DNA of 40,192 bases from Helochares maculicollis (GCA_033557835.1 JAWQRO010000391.1:1-40192); one strand, 5' to 3'. Shown: positions 1-12,659, counted from the stretch's first letter. Made by a program: numbers and translations. Notes: generated by a model from the sequence alone, not told the origin.

Positions 1-3000
1 TAATAAATGTATATAAAATTTTAAATATAAGCACTTGCAAAAAAGTTAAAATTAGATCTACTTAAGGATACAAAGTTCAAATAAAAATTGTCAGCATAGT
101 GTAAAAACACAGCCATAAAATTTAAATCAGCGCCATAGCGCAGCTATAAAACCTTAAGGGTATTTTTTGCTCCAGCTTGCAACACAAACGTTTTCCAGGC
201 CACGTCATGACTTTCATCGTGTCGCCGTCGCGAGCGAAGCGCCCCGATGAAAAATTAATCTAGCGGAATTACTAAAATGTAAACCGAAGTCCGTAATTAA
301 GAAACTCAAACATCGCTTCCCTATTTTTAATAATAAACTTTCCGGAGCGAGTATCGACGGAGTAATCATACGGCGATTTATAATTCATGCGAGTAAAACT
401 AAAAAGTTGCCTTCAATTGAAATTCTGTTAGAGGAAAACAAGCTTATTCATATTTTAACCAATCCATCAATTTGCTCCTTTAAATATTTAAGCGGCACGG
501 AAAGCTGATTGTTCACTTCAATACCGAACGGGGCAAATTGAGCTCGTTCATACTATTACTGATTTTCCTTCATTTTGCTTCTTTATTATTTGTTTCTTTA
601 TTTGCATTAATTTTTCATTTTCGTTCATTATTCGCTCCCATTCCTTTTTATTATACATTCCACATTGATTTAATACCATTTATTTTTAATTTCATTTACG
701 TTTTAGCATCGATTATTTTCTAGTCATTCTTGTAACATCATTAATTTTTTATTGCAATGTCATTAAGTTTTTTAATATAATATCATTAATTTTTTATTGT
801 AACACCACTTACATTTTAACTAACTGTTTCCGTTTCAAGCGCTTTGTTGGTTAATTTATTCCCTCCGCTAATGTTGCCATTAAGAACTATAAGGGTAATT
901 TTTATTATATTTATCGGTATTGACGAAAAAAATGTTTTATCGGCAAACAAAAAGAATTATAAAGCCATAACCTAATCACAGTCTTAAATACAATTGATGA
1001 AACGATCACAAACAACACAACACAAATAATCAATAAATATGATTTAAATCCATTAAAAATTAGAGCTTACCGAAGAGTTGCCTGAATTGGGTCTTATGTT
1101 ACGTGATAGGATCTGAAAGTAAGACGGATAGTGAAAGAATTGTAAAAAGTACAAGCTAAATAATAAATACATAGTATAACTTATAAGAGTATGCAAAAGT
1201 ACAATAAACTAATAAAGTGTCATAGATCTATAAATGAATTGACCTGCAATAAAAAGTTGCACATGTCAATAGCAATAGTTAGCGGTTTTCTACCTGAGTA
1301 TTTGATATGCCTTACATTTCCTTTATTTTATTGAGACTGATGGACAAAATTCAAGATGTACTTCAAAAGTAAATAGAAAAATGGAAAAGATGTGCAAAAT
1401 TTAAAACTCAACGCTGTGTTATATTTTCTAAGTTTTTGATAAATATGTTAATTTACCCAATACAACGTTATATAAAAAACTTGAACATGAGGAATCTGTT
1501 AATTCCACATTTGGATTACAATTAAAAATATCGAATTCAATGATATAATAATTAACACGATTGCACTACAGTTACATCCCTTAGATTATTCAGATTGTCA
1601 TTATGTATAATAAATGAGTTTGCCTCATCGGTACATATTTTTCAAGAGGTGCCATCAGATTTCATATCAAATAGTTTTAATTAATACAAACTTCAGGCAC
1701 ACAACTGGGCGAAAAGTCTTTTCGATTATATATTGCCAAGAGCACACAAACTTATTGAATCAACATGAGAAAAAATTATTTGTTACTATTATAGCTGAAT
1801 AGAAAATGTACAATTTTGTATAATAAATAGAAAAAACTAAGACAAAATACCATTACCATACTAGTCATTAACTAACTCTACCTTTATATAAATGTCAGTT
1901 AACAAAAAGATGAGAAGTTGATTTTATAGGAATCCCAATATTTGAAATGTCATTGCAGCATAAAAAAATGGAATGAAAAGGATTTGAAAAGCGAAAAAGG
2001 TTGATAAATACTACAAATAAATAAATTAGAAAATATTTAAATCTTTGATGTTTATTACTGACACCAATTTAGTCTTGCTTTAGAGGAGATCTTCTTTAGC
2101 TCAAGTTGTTGGCGCCCACCACAATTGGTACCTAATAATATTCTCACAATAGAGAACGTGGACAATGATCATTATTAATGTACTTTAAGATTCTATGGTA
2201 AAATTTAATTTTATTTCATAAATAACAACCATGTCTAAAGTGACAACAATTTAGAAACCAATATTTTTCAGTAATCATACCCAAGAACAATATTTCCCAC
2301 AAATTTAGTAAATATTGGAAAGTAAAACAAGATACCCCTAAAACCCAGTGTTGACCACATTAAGTTTGTTCAAATTTTCTACATAACTTGTTAAACTCCA
2401 TATAGTAACTGACATGGAGTCATATTATAGTTATTTTCATAAATATATGCCATTCGATTTAGTTCTCTGTAAATTGCTGAGAACTAACATTAGTGTGAAC
2501 TGAAAATAGAGAAATAGAACATTGTTGTATATGAAGCCATTTGCAAATATCATATGAAGAATATTCTATATATTAGTACTATCTGAGTTATAACTTTCTA
2601 TTGAATTTGAATTTGAATATCAATTTAGTGTTCTCTTGGAGAGGTTCTGGTAGGTTTTGGTGTTTGAGTTTCAACACAATTTGTTAACAACATTATTTCA
2701 CTTTTATTTAGGTTGAAAGACAATGGAGAATGAAAGCATTTCAAATTATTTCAAACGAAATGTAAAAACCAACAACCTTGTCAAGATCTTGGACATTAAT
2801 TTTCATTAATCGCAGATAAATATCATTGCATTAATTTTTCTTCATATCAAATTGTAATTACCATATTCTTCAATGTTGAGAATTATTTCGATTAATTTAA
2901 GAAACATTAATTTTTTATCTCTATAAGTATTAAGATAATGGTACAGAAGAATATGTTTTTCAAGATTAGACTTCACGAATAATACATCCAATACGTTTTG

Positions 3001-3530
3001 CGAATAATGACTAGAACAAGTCATTGTTAAAACCTAGTGTTGAACTAATTTACTTTAATAAAATGTGATTCTACTTAGTATTTGACATTAATTTATCTTT
3101 TAATTATTTTCATAAATATATTCCAATCTATTTAGTTTTCTGCGACTTTTATAGAAATACATTACTACGAAATGAGAGGTGAGAAAAAGTATTATTTTTA
3201 ATAAATGGCAATTATTGAATTATTAATATTTATCACAAGGATCAAATGCTATGATTTTTACAACTTTATCTCTTTATAACACTTTCAATTTATTTTTGCA
3301 AATGAAATGTTAGCTCATTTACAAATAGTTTTTTAAGCAATCAAAAACAACATATTCAATAACAATAATAAACTAATAATTAATGAAATAATAATGAAGA
3401 AAACATGTCTGGCTCAAACATTGATGATGGGCATATTTTGAATTTGAAGAGAAAGGAAGAGACGAAGAATTATTGAATAAAACAGAAAGCTATCGACAAT
3501 GATTGCTAGTTATTCAATATAAAACAATTT
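1..3530. other. AT-rich intronic stretch, little structure
   Basis: Mostly AT-rich sequence without a supported gene. The only GC-richer patch is near 175-260 (CGTGTCGCCGTCGCGAGCG). A small tandem repeat lies at 738-805. Short reading frames here have no recognisable motif and fit chance. Confidence 0.6.
738..805. repeat. Three-copy tandem repeat of about 23 bp
   Basis: Three consecutive units start at 738, 760 and 783, each TCATTAA(T/G)TTTTTT followed by ATTGCAATG, AATATAATA or ATTGTAACA. Units are 22-23 bp. The first and third are nearly identical and the middle one has diverged. Confidence 0.75.
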
Positions 3531-3534
3531 GACC

Positions 3535-4165
3535 CTCGAGATTGGGGTGCTTTAGCCTCTGCTACCTCGCGCCGCCCTTACACAAGACCCGACTACATCA
3601 CTATCCTTCTATCACATATATTAGAGCCAGCCCTAATATACTTGATAAAGAGCACTCTCTCGGGATAAAAAATGCCCCTAGCTGTGGTAGAGCTACATCA
3701 GATCTTCTCTATATTTTAGGCTCCATATTAAAGAGCTTCCAGTGTTCTAACTAGTAAGTTATCAAGCGAGTTTGGCGAGCAGTTGGACGAGCGAGGAGAT
3801 GAACGGGCAATAGGATGAATGGACCAAGGGTATTAAATTAACGGACAAACTAAGGTGAAACAGACTTTCAAATCAAATTAGTTTAGGGAGGCCGAAGCCA
3901 GTGACAGATCGTAATGTCCGTTTCCGCACCCTGCGCCACTCGACACGTGCAATCACACCCTTGGATCTCGATTACAGCATTAACAACCCCAAGGCCCCGA
4001 GACTCCCTTCTTCCGACAGTTGTTGGCCCCATAACCCGCTATGTTTCGGCCACCCTTCGCTCTCTAGCTGCGCTGTTAGCACCCTCCCCAAAGCCTTGTC
4101 ATGTCACTTTTCCCCCTTTAGGTCGTAGAACTCGCTTTCTCCCCTTATTACCTTCCCCTTTCTGA
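3535..4165. other. GC-richer island, possible regulatory DNA
   Basis: Base composition rises sharply against the flanks. The island includes CTCGCGCCGCCC near 3567, a purine-rich middle (3770-3840, GACGAGCGAGGAGATGAACGG) and a C/T-rich end. A CACGTG site lies at 3944-3949. Two overlapping plus-strand reading frames (3901-4128 and 3914-4165) are Pro/Ser/Leu-rich products of this composition. No family was recognised and neither flank has a convincing splice pair. Confidence 0.35.
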
Positions 4166-4169
4166 TATC

Positions 4170-5520
4170 CTTCAAGTGAATAAGACCGCCAAAGTTTTAC
4201 GATGATCAGGAGGCTATCAATATATGGGGTTGAGAGAAATATTGCCGTTTTTATATTTTATCCGATTCATTTCGCTGGGTTGTTTTATTCGTCTTTATCG
4301 TGGCGCATCACTCTTCGGTTGTGTTGCCAAACCTTTCTTAACCCATGCTTTTTCCATCGAAGAGCTTACACTTAATTGTTTTCATATTAACAATTGTTCT
4401 ACCTGTTATCAGTAACAGATAAAGAGATTCAAGAAATCTGATGTTATTGATTTTTTCGTTTAAGCGGACGGTTTAAATTTTTTGGAATTATTTCTATAAA
4501 CTGTAAGCAGTAATATAAATACATCTTTAGATGGTTTGTACACAGGAAACCAAGTTTTAGCGTTTTCAAACAACTAAAAATCTCATATGAAAAAAAAATA
4601 ACAAAATATTTAAAAAAAAGATTTTTGATATTTGAAATACTTCATAAAAAATAGTGTTCGGTTTTGCTGTTGAAAATGTTTGCTTCCTAAGAGAATGAAC
4701 ATGAGAAGATGTTATCCATGAAGTTTGATTGAATAGCAGTCAGTTCAAGTTGGAGAAAGAAAATGAGCACCCTTATAAAGTTGTACGGTTTCTCAATGGA
4801 GAGACGAATTTTGAAAAGTCTACGCAATGAAGAATTTCCATTTGAATGGTTAAGTTTTTGCAAGAAGGATAAAGGTGTGCCTCCTTGAATAGTTTCAAAT
4901 CTACTTGTAAATATTTTGTTAACTGACCATGATCGTCGTCACTAACATGGACGCTAGTACGTTCTTTATTTTCTAAATCCATTCAAATTTTAACTGCATA
5001 TCTTACAATCAGGAAAATTATTACAGTATTAAGTACATTGTATCTAGTGAGACCAATATAGTGATCTCTTTTATATGATCTAAATTTTATATATTTTAAA
5101 AAATCTGTATTTTTTACATTACTCTAATAAGCTCTTAAGCACTTTATCAGCTTTCCAAGTAAACTAAAATGGTGCAAAATCATTTTCAATGCCAAAATTG
5201 ACTAATAAATATCAGCAATAATGAACAAATAGCTGGCATTTAAAAATGCCGGCATAGATAAACCGCGTTCGCAATCAAATGTATTCATATATTAATCAGT
5301 AGTAACATGATCAAAAAGGTATGTTAATTGTAAATTTCATGAAAGCGACGCTGACGGTAATTGCTTGTCCATTATAAACGAACGCGACAAGAAAACATCT
5401 CTGCCATAAGCGACGTGCGTTATAAACATTTTTATTAGGCCATAACCGGATTTTCTCAAGTAATGAATTCCTGCCAGTTTCATCCCTCCAAAATTTGACG
5501 TCTCATTAATTAGTCATTTC
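4170..5520. other. AT-rich intronic stretch
   Basis: Nothing beyond AT-rich intronic sequence is visible. Short reading frames on both strands lack motifs. Confidence 0.5.
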
Positions 5521-5539
5521 TAGGGTTGACATAAAACCT

Positions 5540-6560
5540 TCCCAACTCGTAAAGAGAGTCCTAAACCGAGCATGAGTGCCGCGAGCCGGGGTGAAACCTA
5601 ATGAACAAACATCTCCATCATTTTGTCGAAGCCGGGACGTTTATATGTATAATTTATTAAGGTTATACTCGACAGTTTTTCTTCTTAATCTAATAACAGA
5701 GGGAGGCAGTCTATAAGGGCCGGTTCAGAAGGGCGCGTTACTGGGCGGTTCGACAGACCCTTGGAGACTCGTTAACGAAAGTTATAAGGGATGACAACAG
5801 TTTTAATCTAGAATTATGTGGATCCGCCGGGGACAAATGTAAAAATAATTACAGCCCTCAATTTATTTTACAGCCCAACTTTTAAACTAATTTACTGGGA
5901 GAGCGTCTAAACGATGAGTAATAAGAGAGCTTTTTGTTGTTTTTCTCTGATGGAATTTATGGTCTTGAGTTGGCAACCCTCGTTCACTCGACCGACAACC
6001 CGCCTTACAACCCACTCTCGAGTAGACGGAAACTACCCTCTTCTATCTCTTTCAATTTATCACTCCTCTTTCCTCTCTTTACTTCACTCTTTGTGCGTCT
6101 CGCTCGACTCATTCGTCACTCTCTCCACATCTCACTCTTCGGATGAAAACGCGAACTAGGAGAGAATAAAATTGCTGGTTCTTTGCAGGCTCCTTCCACC
6201 AAGTTTTTGCGATACTCTCAGCAATTTACTCTAATGTTGTATTTTATAACGTCTCTTTGTTTCATTTAAGGAGAGATTTTACGGGTTTTCTTGTTCTCTT
6301 CGGATTCCCTTTGTTTTGACACATTTTTATCCACTTTGTACCGCCGCCGAAGAGACGTGAGGTGGCGCTCAAACGGCTTCTCTAAAAAAATTTCGCCCCT
6401 TTTTGATGGGGGAGATTTTCTTGTCGCTTGTTTTTTTTTAACGGCACAATTAGTTTCCTCTTGCCCTGCTCGCCACCCTTTTCTTTTCCCCTGTTCTGTC
6501 GTCTTGCGCGACCCTCTTTTCACCCTACACTGTTGTTACTCCCTTATTTTCCACTAACTC
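5540..6560. other. GC-richer, C/T-biased island
   Basis: Starts with GC-rich sequence (GCCGCGAGCCGGGGTG near 5578; GGGCGCGTTACTGGGCGG near 5730). It continues as strongly pyrimidine-rich DNA on the plus strand from about 5980 to 6160 and again from 6280 to 6560. The reading frames here (for example 5914-6159 and 6291-6557) are Ser/Leu/Phe/Pro-rich because of that bias. No protein family was recognised; candidate regulatory DNA only. Confidence 0.35.
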
Positions 6561-6719
6561 ATCCCTTGGTCTTTTGTCATATGGCACTTTGTTTCTTGTT
6601 TTTCTGGGGTTTTATTCATTTTATGCACCTTAGGATGACAGATGTTTCCTCAAGATTTCCAAGTCATTTTACGGCTCTAAACGGACTAACATCGTATTTA
6701 GAAATAGTGAAATACTAAA

Positions 6720-8200
6720 TTATAGGAATAATTAATGATGCAGTTAGCCGAATACCAAATAAATAAAGGCAAAGAGCCCCAAAATATTTAATGAATGAAG
6801 CGTGCTGATATCGGATTCTAAAAATATGAAGTTTGAAAAGGAGAGAAATAGTAAAGATAAGCTTTAAGAGATTTTAAAATTAAGCGTTGTTTGAAAGCGT
6901 TGAAAATAAAAATATTTGAAGAACAATTTAGAAACAGTTTGATATATTATTAAAAAATGTCGTTAGCGCTTAGCAGTGACTAAAAAGAAATAAACATAGA
7001 AATGCTAAACTAAGCTGATGTTATATATTATGATAACAAAAAGTGGGGCAAAATTAAGTTTAGAATGAAGAAAGGGTGAAGAAGTTTAATGAATAAAAGT
7101 TCGTAGTTAAAAAACGCAGTCAGAGAATAGTTACACATATTTGAAAAAAAATTGTCCTTGAAAAACTTTCAATTTAGAGAACATATGAGAATTTAAGAGA
7201 ACTTTAACTTTTTAAGATTTAAAATATGATCTTCAAAAATAAATATGAAAATAGTTACTAGACAACAGTTAAGTAAAAAAAGAAATGGCTGAAAAATAAC
7301 ATCTCAGATAAGCAAAAAATATTGTAGATCCAAAAGTCTTCTCTCGAGAAATAATCATGAAATCAAATTAAATACATTTTTTAAAAGCAATTCAGCAAAT
7401 CAGTAGTGAAATAAAATGATTAAAATTAATGAGACAAAGACATAGGAAAATTGTTCATCATAAATATTGTAAAGATAGCTTCAACATTGTTCTAATTTAT
7501 CCAACAAATTAATCCCAATATGAAAATATCATCAAAATTTACAACGAGAAATCTTATCAAGTAATCACAAGTCTCCAATTGATTTTGCTATAGGCTATAG
7601 CTATTTTAATAAAATAACCAAATGGTGCAGATGACGTTCCACTTCCTGATTCTTATGATTGAAGTGAGTTTTTCATGAAGCAGTTTATTTAATATAATAA
7701 AATATCCGAAGAATTTAATTATGAGATCATTACTGCAAATTCTAGTTGAAATAAGACTAAGGCATCCTATTTGCTAAAAGTCTCACCATGTGTTTAATAG
7801 TTTGCCATAAAATGAGCTTTATAATCCAGTACATTAGAACGCAAGCCATTTGAAATATTCCAAACTCAATTAGTCTAAAAATATAATTCGTCATAAAGAC
7901 CCGGAAAAAATAATTGGTTGTAAAATGCGCCGTATAAAATATAAAATCTAATAAAAGACGGGGGAATATACAAGCAATTCGCTCGGGCCGTAAATAATTT
8001 AAAGCTAAATTTAAAGGTAGTTGGTTGTAATGTCATGCAAATATGTAACTGCCTCGCTATAAACATTTAAATGATTCTTTAAGTTTACGAGCGGAAACGA
8101 GAGGTTAATAACTACTGTAAAAATTTTTATATTTTCCCTGGTTGTAAAAACCCCACTATTCAAATTCGAGCGATTTTCTTCTTCGGGGTGCCTTAAATGT
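6720..8200. other. AT-rich, A/G-biased intronic stretch
   Basis: From about 6780 to 7460 the plus strand is conspicuously rich in A and G (many GAAA, AAAG and AAATA runs), unlike the pyrimidine-biased islands either side. No gene, RNA or repeat unit was identified. Confidence 0.45.
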
Positions 8201-8689
8201 TTTGAGCGTTTTATCTCTTCTAGTTTTCATTTTCATTTATCTCCTCTACTTTTATTTTATACTCCTTCCCCTACCCTATTAGTTTGCTTTATCTTCTCAC
8301 ATTTATTTTATCTTTCGGCTCTCATTTAGTCTGGGCTTTATTTGACATTATGAATTTTATTAAAATTGCCACTTTTATTTACTCTTCTCTCTTGTCAGTC
8401 TTTTCAGTTTAGTTGGATTTTAATTTTTTTTCTGTTTTCTTACGAGACTTTAGATTCCACATAATTATTTGGATTTGTAAGACTTATTTAGCCTTCTATA
8501 TTTTTAAACCTACTGACATTAGAATTCTCGCTTTTGTTTTACCTTTGCAAATTCATGCCACAATTTCAAATGATATAAAAATATTTGTAATTATTTTAAT
8601 AATAGACAGTTGAAATGTTTCAAATACAAGCAACTCCAGTAAACATAATTTAAAAATATAAGAGTAAACATTAGAGCGTTGCTACCTAA

Positions 8690-9250
8690 CGCGCACTGAA
8701 GCCTAATTGAAATTTAATCCAATTAAATTGAAAAAGCTACCCCTCGAAAAACTCCGCAGAGTATTTCAAGTCAATTGACACCGTCACCAATCATACACGT
8801 TCCGAGGGGGTGCGAACGCTCCGGAGGCCTTAATAAGGGGTGACAAATCACGGCTGCGTGTGCAGAGGGAAATCAACCCCCTAAGATTATGTTTAAACTA
8901 TCCATATGAAATACGTGCAGCGACTTCACGTGGCGCTTCATCCCCTTCCCTGTCATTTAGTGGATGTCTATTCGCTCTTTCGTGACAAAAGATTCCAGCT
9001 CTCGCCTGACAAAAGATGTGTTGTCTTATTGACAATGGATCAAGTGATGCTTGCTGACTCTAGGGGTTGCGAATCGGGTCCTTATGAGGTTGTCGCCTCT
9101 ATTAAATACTGGGGAACAATAGAGGGATGATAGTTTGCTACAGATACTGCTACAGGAATTAGTTTGGGTTTGGAGCTGCGTGGTTTGGGGATGAGCTGTC
9201 TTGACTGCTTTCCCAAACCTTTTGGTGCTAGAAGCTAGGGGTGGAAATCA
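8690..9250. other. GC-richer island
   Basis: Includes CGTTCCGAGGGGGTGCGAAC and CTCCGGAGGCC near 8800-8830, and a CACGTG at 8927-8932. A 74-residue plus-strand frame (8906-9130) crosses it, but shows no motif I know and has no clear splice pair. Candidate regulatory sequence. Confidence 0.35.
9182..9219. repeat. Inverted repeat, 8-bp stem
   Basis: GGTTTGGG at 9182-9189 pairs exactly with CCCAAACC at 9212-9219 across 22 nt. The stem is too short to call a structured RNA. Confidence 0.6.
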
Positions 9251-9547
9251 AGGAAAGCGAAAAATAAAGTTGGAATTTCAGCAATGAATATAGTTTTTGT
9301 AGTAAAATAAACACAAAACTAAGGTCTCAAGACTTCGATTGGGAAAATTAATCAAAACGTATATGCATATTTATGTGAATAGGGAACGATGATTCAGCAA
9401 AAATATAGTAGAGTTCAGCTTTCTTGATGTGCAGTTTCCGAACAGATGGAAACTCCCGTAACAAATTCAAGTTTAATGCGAATATCAAATCGCGACCTCT
9501 GTTCCTTCCCAATCAATAATTAAACCTTTAAATGAGAGGGTTTAAAG

Positions 9548-9566
9548 TAGCCCTCTTGGAGGGCTA
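9548..9566. repeat. Perfect hairpin, 8-bp stem with 3-nt loop
   Basis: TAGCCCTC (9548-9555), TTG, GAGGGCTA (9559-9566). It is GC-rich for its surroundings and sits in a GC-richer patch at 9480-9700. There is no U-run or neighbouring gene to make it a terminator. Confidence 0.75.
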
Positions 9567-9830
9567 AGACAATTAGAACTGTCGCTGTAAGTTAAGGGTG
9601 ACTTTATCGGCAGTTGACAAGGGTGAAGTTGGGTTACTCCCTCATTGATTTCATGAAGATTAACTATTCAATAGGGGTATGAGGCCCCTTTCTATATTTC
9701 AATAGCACGGGAAAAAAGAAGCACCTGATAAGCAGAGAGCAGAAGGATTTTTAACCCTGTAGCAAATTAAACACTGAGTTCCATATTTTTTGCTGATATC
9801 TTTTACAGACTCCTACTTTTATCTATATAC

Positions 9831-9850
9831 ATTTATCTACATTTATCTAC
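9831..9850. repeat. Two-copy 10-bp direct repeat
   Basis: ATTTATCTAC occurs twice head to tail, preceded by a related ATCTATATAC. Confidence 0.75.
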
Positions 9851-10254
9851 AAAAGCAGTGTGAAGTATTTTCCTCTTTTAATTTTACTTTGGATGACCTC
9901 CGTGAACTGTTTGAGACTATCAAGTCTTTAAATCACCTTAAATGTTTAACGAAGATTTTTTACTTGAAGGCAATACATTTACAAAGTGATGTACACAAAC
10001 ATATTGAGACGCAATGGTCGCGAGAGACAAACTCAATTCGGTAGGGTAAGACAATAACAGCTCATTTAAGGAGGCTAACAATATAATTTCATAAATAGTA
10101 AATATAAAACAATAGATAAATCGACCAACAGTTACAGAAAATCAGGCGTGAGGCCCCTGAGGCAAGTTACCTACTCAATACACAAAAACCTACCAAATGC
10201 GGATCCGCAATTCAACCTAACACAGGACTTACAAATACAACTATCTAACCTTAC

Positions 10255-10408
10255 CTCCTAGGGCTCTAGTACTAGCCGTTAGGATGACGAAGTTGCTACC
10301 AAATTTCCGTCCCTTTCCTCTATTTGACCCATCCAATTCTTCCTCGACTCCTCCAAAAGTCAATGGAAAACCGGCGCCAATCTGACCATGTCTCCTTTCT
10401 TTTTTGAT
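10255..10408 (-). other. Weak exon candidate on the groucho strand
   Basis: The minus strand has an open frame bounded by a plausible acceptor (TTTCCTTTTCTTGGGGGTGGGAG|ATC, Y-tract interrupted) and a strong donor (TAGGAG|GTAAGG). The 154 nt run from phase 0 to phase 1, so they could follow the microexon in frame. The peptide is basic then glycine-rich (IKKERRHGQIGAGFPLTFGG, ending NFVILTASTRALGG). It does not look like the Groucho CcN region that should come next, and I recognise no family. It sits in a GC-richer island (10240-10660). It could be an alternative exon, or a chance frame in regulatory DNA, which I think likelier. Confidence 0.12.
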
Positions 10409-10445
10409 CTCCCACCCCCAAGAAAAGGAAACCCGCGACGAGAAC

Positions 10446-10463
10446 GAGAGAGAGAGAGAGAGA
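10446..10463. repeat. (GA)9 microsatellite
   Basis: Eighteen bases of uninterrupted GA in a GC-richer island. GAGA tracts can bind GAGA-type factors in insects. On the minus strand it is a CT tract upstream of the weak exon candidate at 10255-10408. Confidence 0.9.
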
Positions 10464-10689
10464 CCCGGCACCCAGAGCCGTGCCCAGAGTTTCGGAAGGT
10501 AATTTAAAAAGTCGGTAGGCCTTGATGTTCGGCTAGCCTGCGATTTCCAATTTGGGGTTCTATCTCTAAAGCGCCACCAGTTTTGACCCCACCTACCGAC
10601 AGCAAAACTGGAAAGCTGGATCTACGTGTTCTCCGAAACCCGGCAACACGAAAACCAAGCGTAACAATAGTCTTTAGGTGTTTATAAAT

Positions 10690-11570
10690 ATTTCTAAGTT
10701 TTTATTAATAAGCTACAATATCCGATTCTCTATCCTGTAGTTTTAAAATTAACTAATAACCCCAAGTTTTGCTGGTATTTAATTTGTTAAAATAGCCTGT
10801 GCATGTAAGGGTGCTTTAATAAATACGCAGCCATCTAGCTAATGCATGTACCAGATGCCCAAAATAATGTTTTTTTAATGTAAAAGAACTGTTTTCTTTT
10901 CGGATCAAATTAACATTGAATAAGAAAAACAGAAAAACACACTTCATAGGCTTAAAAAACGCAGATTGTCGTTCATAATTTTTTAAGATTGATGTGAATA
11001 TCCTAGCAGTGATGCGTATTGCTTAAATTTTACAACATGCGACAATCGTGAGTGCAAACACGTTGTAAAAGTAAATGCAAATGGGGTCGTAAAAGTTTTC
11101 AACAGCCTCTCAAAAATTTTGCGTGCTCAAAGGTATTAATCAATTGATAGGATATACGCTAATATCATTGCTGATTTATGAAAATATTGTTATATTATTG
11201 TTACCATACCAATTTAATTTGCAAATTAGGTATTAATCAAGTCATGTTATTTTCGAAATACTAAACAATTTTTAAATTGTTCCCACTAGTCAATATATTT
11301 TTAAATGTATTTATAAGAACTTGAACTATGTTTCATGTATATCCAAGATTTAATGAAAGAAAAGTTTTCCCAATAGAACAAAGCCCCTAACTGTTACATT
11401 TAAAAATATACAAAACAGTAAACTGGTCAAAGCATATGCAAAGTGTTTTAGTAGGTATCAAGTATCTGAGCAATATGTATAGGACGCAAATAGACATATC
11501 TACATACGTACAGATACATAGGTACCTATATATGATAGAAAGATAATAAAAATGAAATAACGAATTCAAT
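10690..11570. other. AT-rich intronic stretch beside the microexon
   Basis: Nothing but AT-rich intron sequence is seen downstream (in transcript direction) of the microexon. Confidence 0.5.
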
Positions 11571-11574
11571 GGTT

Positions 11575-11580
11575 ACTCAC
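11575..11580 (-). other. Splice donor of the groucho microexon
   Basis: The minus strand reads GTCAC|GTGAGTAAC, a strong GTGAGT donor. The bases across the junction also form a CACGTG palindrome, most simply a coincidence of the CAC codon and the donor. Confidence 0.72.
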
Positions 11581-11606
11581 GTGACGCTCTTCTGCTGAGT
11601 TGATAC
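11581..11606 (-). CDS. gro: groucho 26-nt microexon (end of GP region)
   Basis: A 26-nt candidate exon on the minus strand, too short for any ORF finder. It is bounded by CCTGCAG| and CAC|GTGAGT. The preceding exon ends in phase 1 with a single G. Joining it here gives a GGT glycine codon followed by INSAEERH, ending in phase 0 with no stop. The joined peptide is SNSGINSAEERH. Insect Groucho proteins as I remember them have a short linker of this type before the conserved RNSVSPADREK stretch of the CcN region, so sequence and frame both agree; I could not run an alignment. The polypyrimidine tract is only moderate (CCGCTGCCGTTGCC), so recognition may depend on enhancers. The alternative, a start codon in the ATG-containing sequence just upstream making a first exon, fits the protein family less well. 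The RNSVSP exon should lie left of position 1. Confidence 0.72.
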
Positions 11607-12289
11607 CTGCAGGTTCCATGGCAACGGCAGCGGCATCGGAAGTAGCGTGGATCCAATCGGCGGCAGCATGGAACAATTGAGACGAAAACAATTCAGATAA
11701 AATGTACAAAACGTGTCTCTGTTTTTATATTGGTGCATCTGTGAGCTTGTCGGATCGTCCGCTTTTGTGATTTGAGCAAAAAATTACGTGACATAGAAAA
11801 TGCATGGCAGATTTTCCAGCAGAGTTTTTGCCACTCGATGCTGCCATTTCATTGCCCCTAACCTACCTTCCTCCCTTACTTATCGCCTAGCTCGTTCTTT
11901 CATGTTCAGCGCATCTCTTGCCTTTAAAAAATAATTCTACAGGCGAAATAAATAAGATGGAAAAATATTTTTATGGATTGATTTGTCATATTTTCCTCGA
12001 CATTATTTTTCAAACAATAAAAATACCAACATTTAGAGTAGCTATCCAGTACTAATGTTGTTTATTTAGTGTATAGATTTTAGGATTTCTAATGAACAAC
12101 TCTTTAGGTATCTAAAGAAACGTGAACGAATTCACTGGAAAATTCAGCGGTGTAGAAAATTATGAAATACTCTTTAGATATTTCGTGGAAACCTCTGTAG
12201 GTCGATGAATAGTCGAGGTGAAATTTCGTCATATTCGCAACAAAAAAAGATATAGGCACAGAGAAAATCCCACTTTAAAGGTCCTTAAC

Positions 12290-12620
12290 AGAGTGGTAAG
12301 CACCCTCGTTTTGTTGAAAATGCTCGAGACGAATCGCAATAACCCGCAGTTATCCCGGCCATCTATCACGAGCACATTTCACCCGAGTTAAAAAGAGATA
12401 CAAACAAGGATTTATCTCCCGGCTCCTCTTATATGCAGCAAGTACAATTTTCGGAGTGTATCCAAGTATGTAACCCGATTTGCGACGCTTGATAAATCAT
12501 ATTTACGATCGGGGATCAATAGGATAGACTGGGGGCAAAACGAACAAAGTCGAGCACCGGAGCGAGAAAAACGCCCCAGCTGCCAAGAGAAATCAAAATA
12601 CCATCCGTCTCTGAGCGAGG
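12290..12620. other. GC-richer island
   Basis: Includes CTCGAGACGAATCGCAATAACCCGC-type sequence near 12320 and GAGCACCGGAGCGAG near 12553, in AT-rich flanks. No reading frame or repeat explains it; possibly regulatory. Confidence 0.3.
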
Positions 12621-12659
12621 ACCTTCTGGCCGCTTTTTACAACTGTTCTGACAAACATC

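Larger units (their letters stand above)
1..11580 (-). other. gro: groucho downstream intron (partial, at least 11.5 kb, phase 0)
   Basis: Minus-strand sequence after the microexon donor. The next conserved exon of the family (starting around RNSVSPADREK, CcN domain) was sought on the minus strand and not found, so the intron probably runs off the left edge. It contains GC-richer islands near 3.5-4.2, 5.5-6.6, 8.7-9.7 and 10.2-10.7 kb. Confidence 0.55.
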
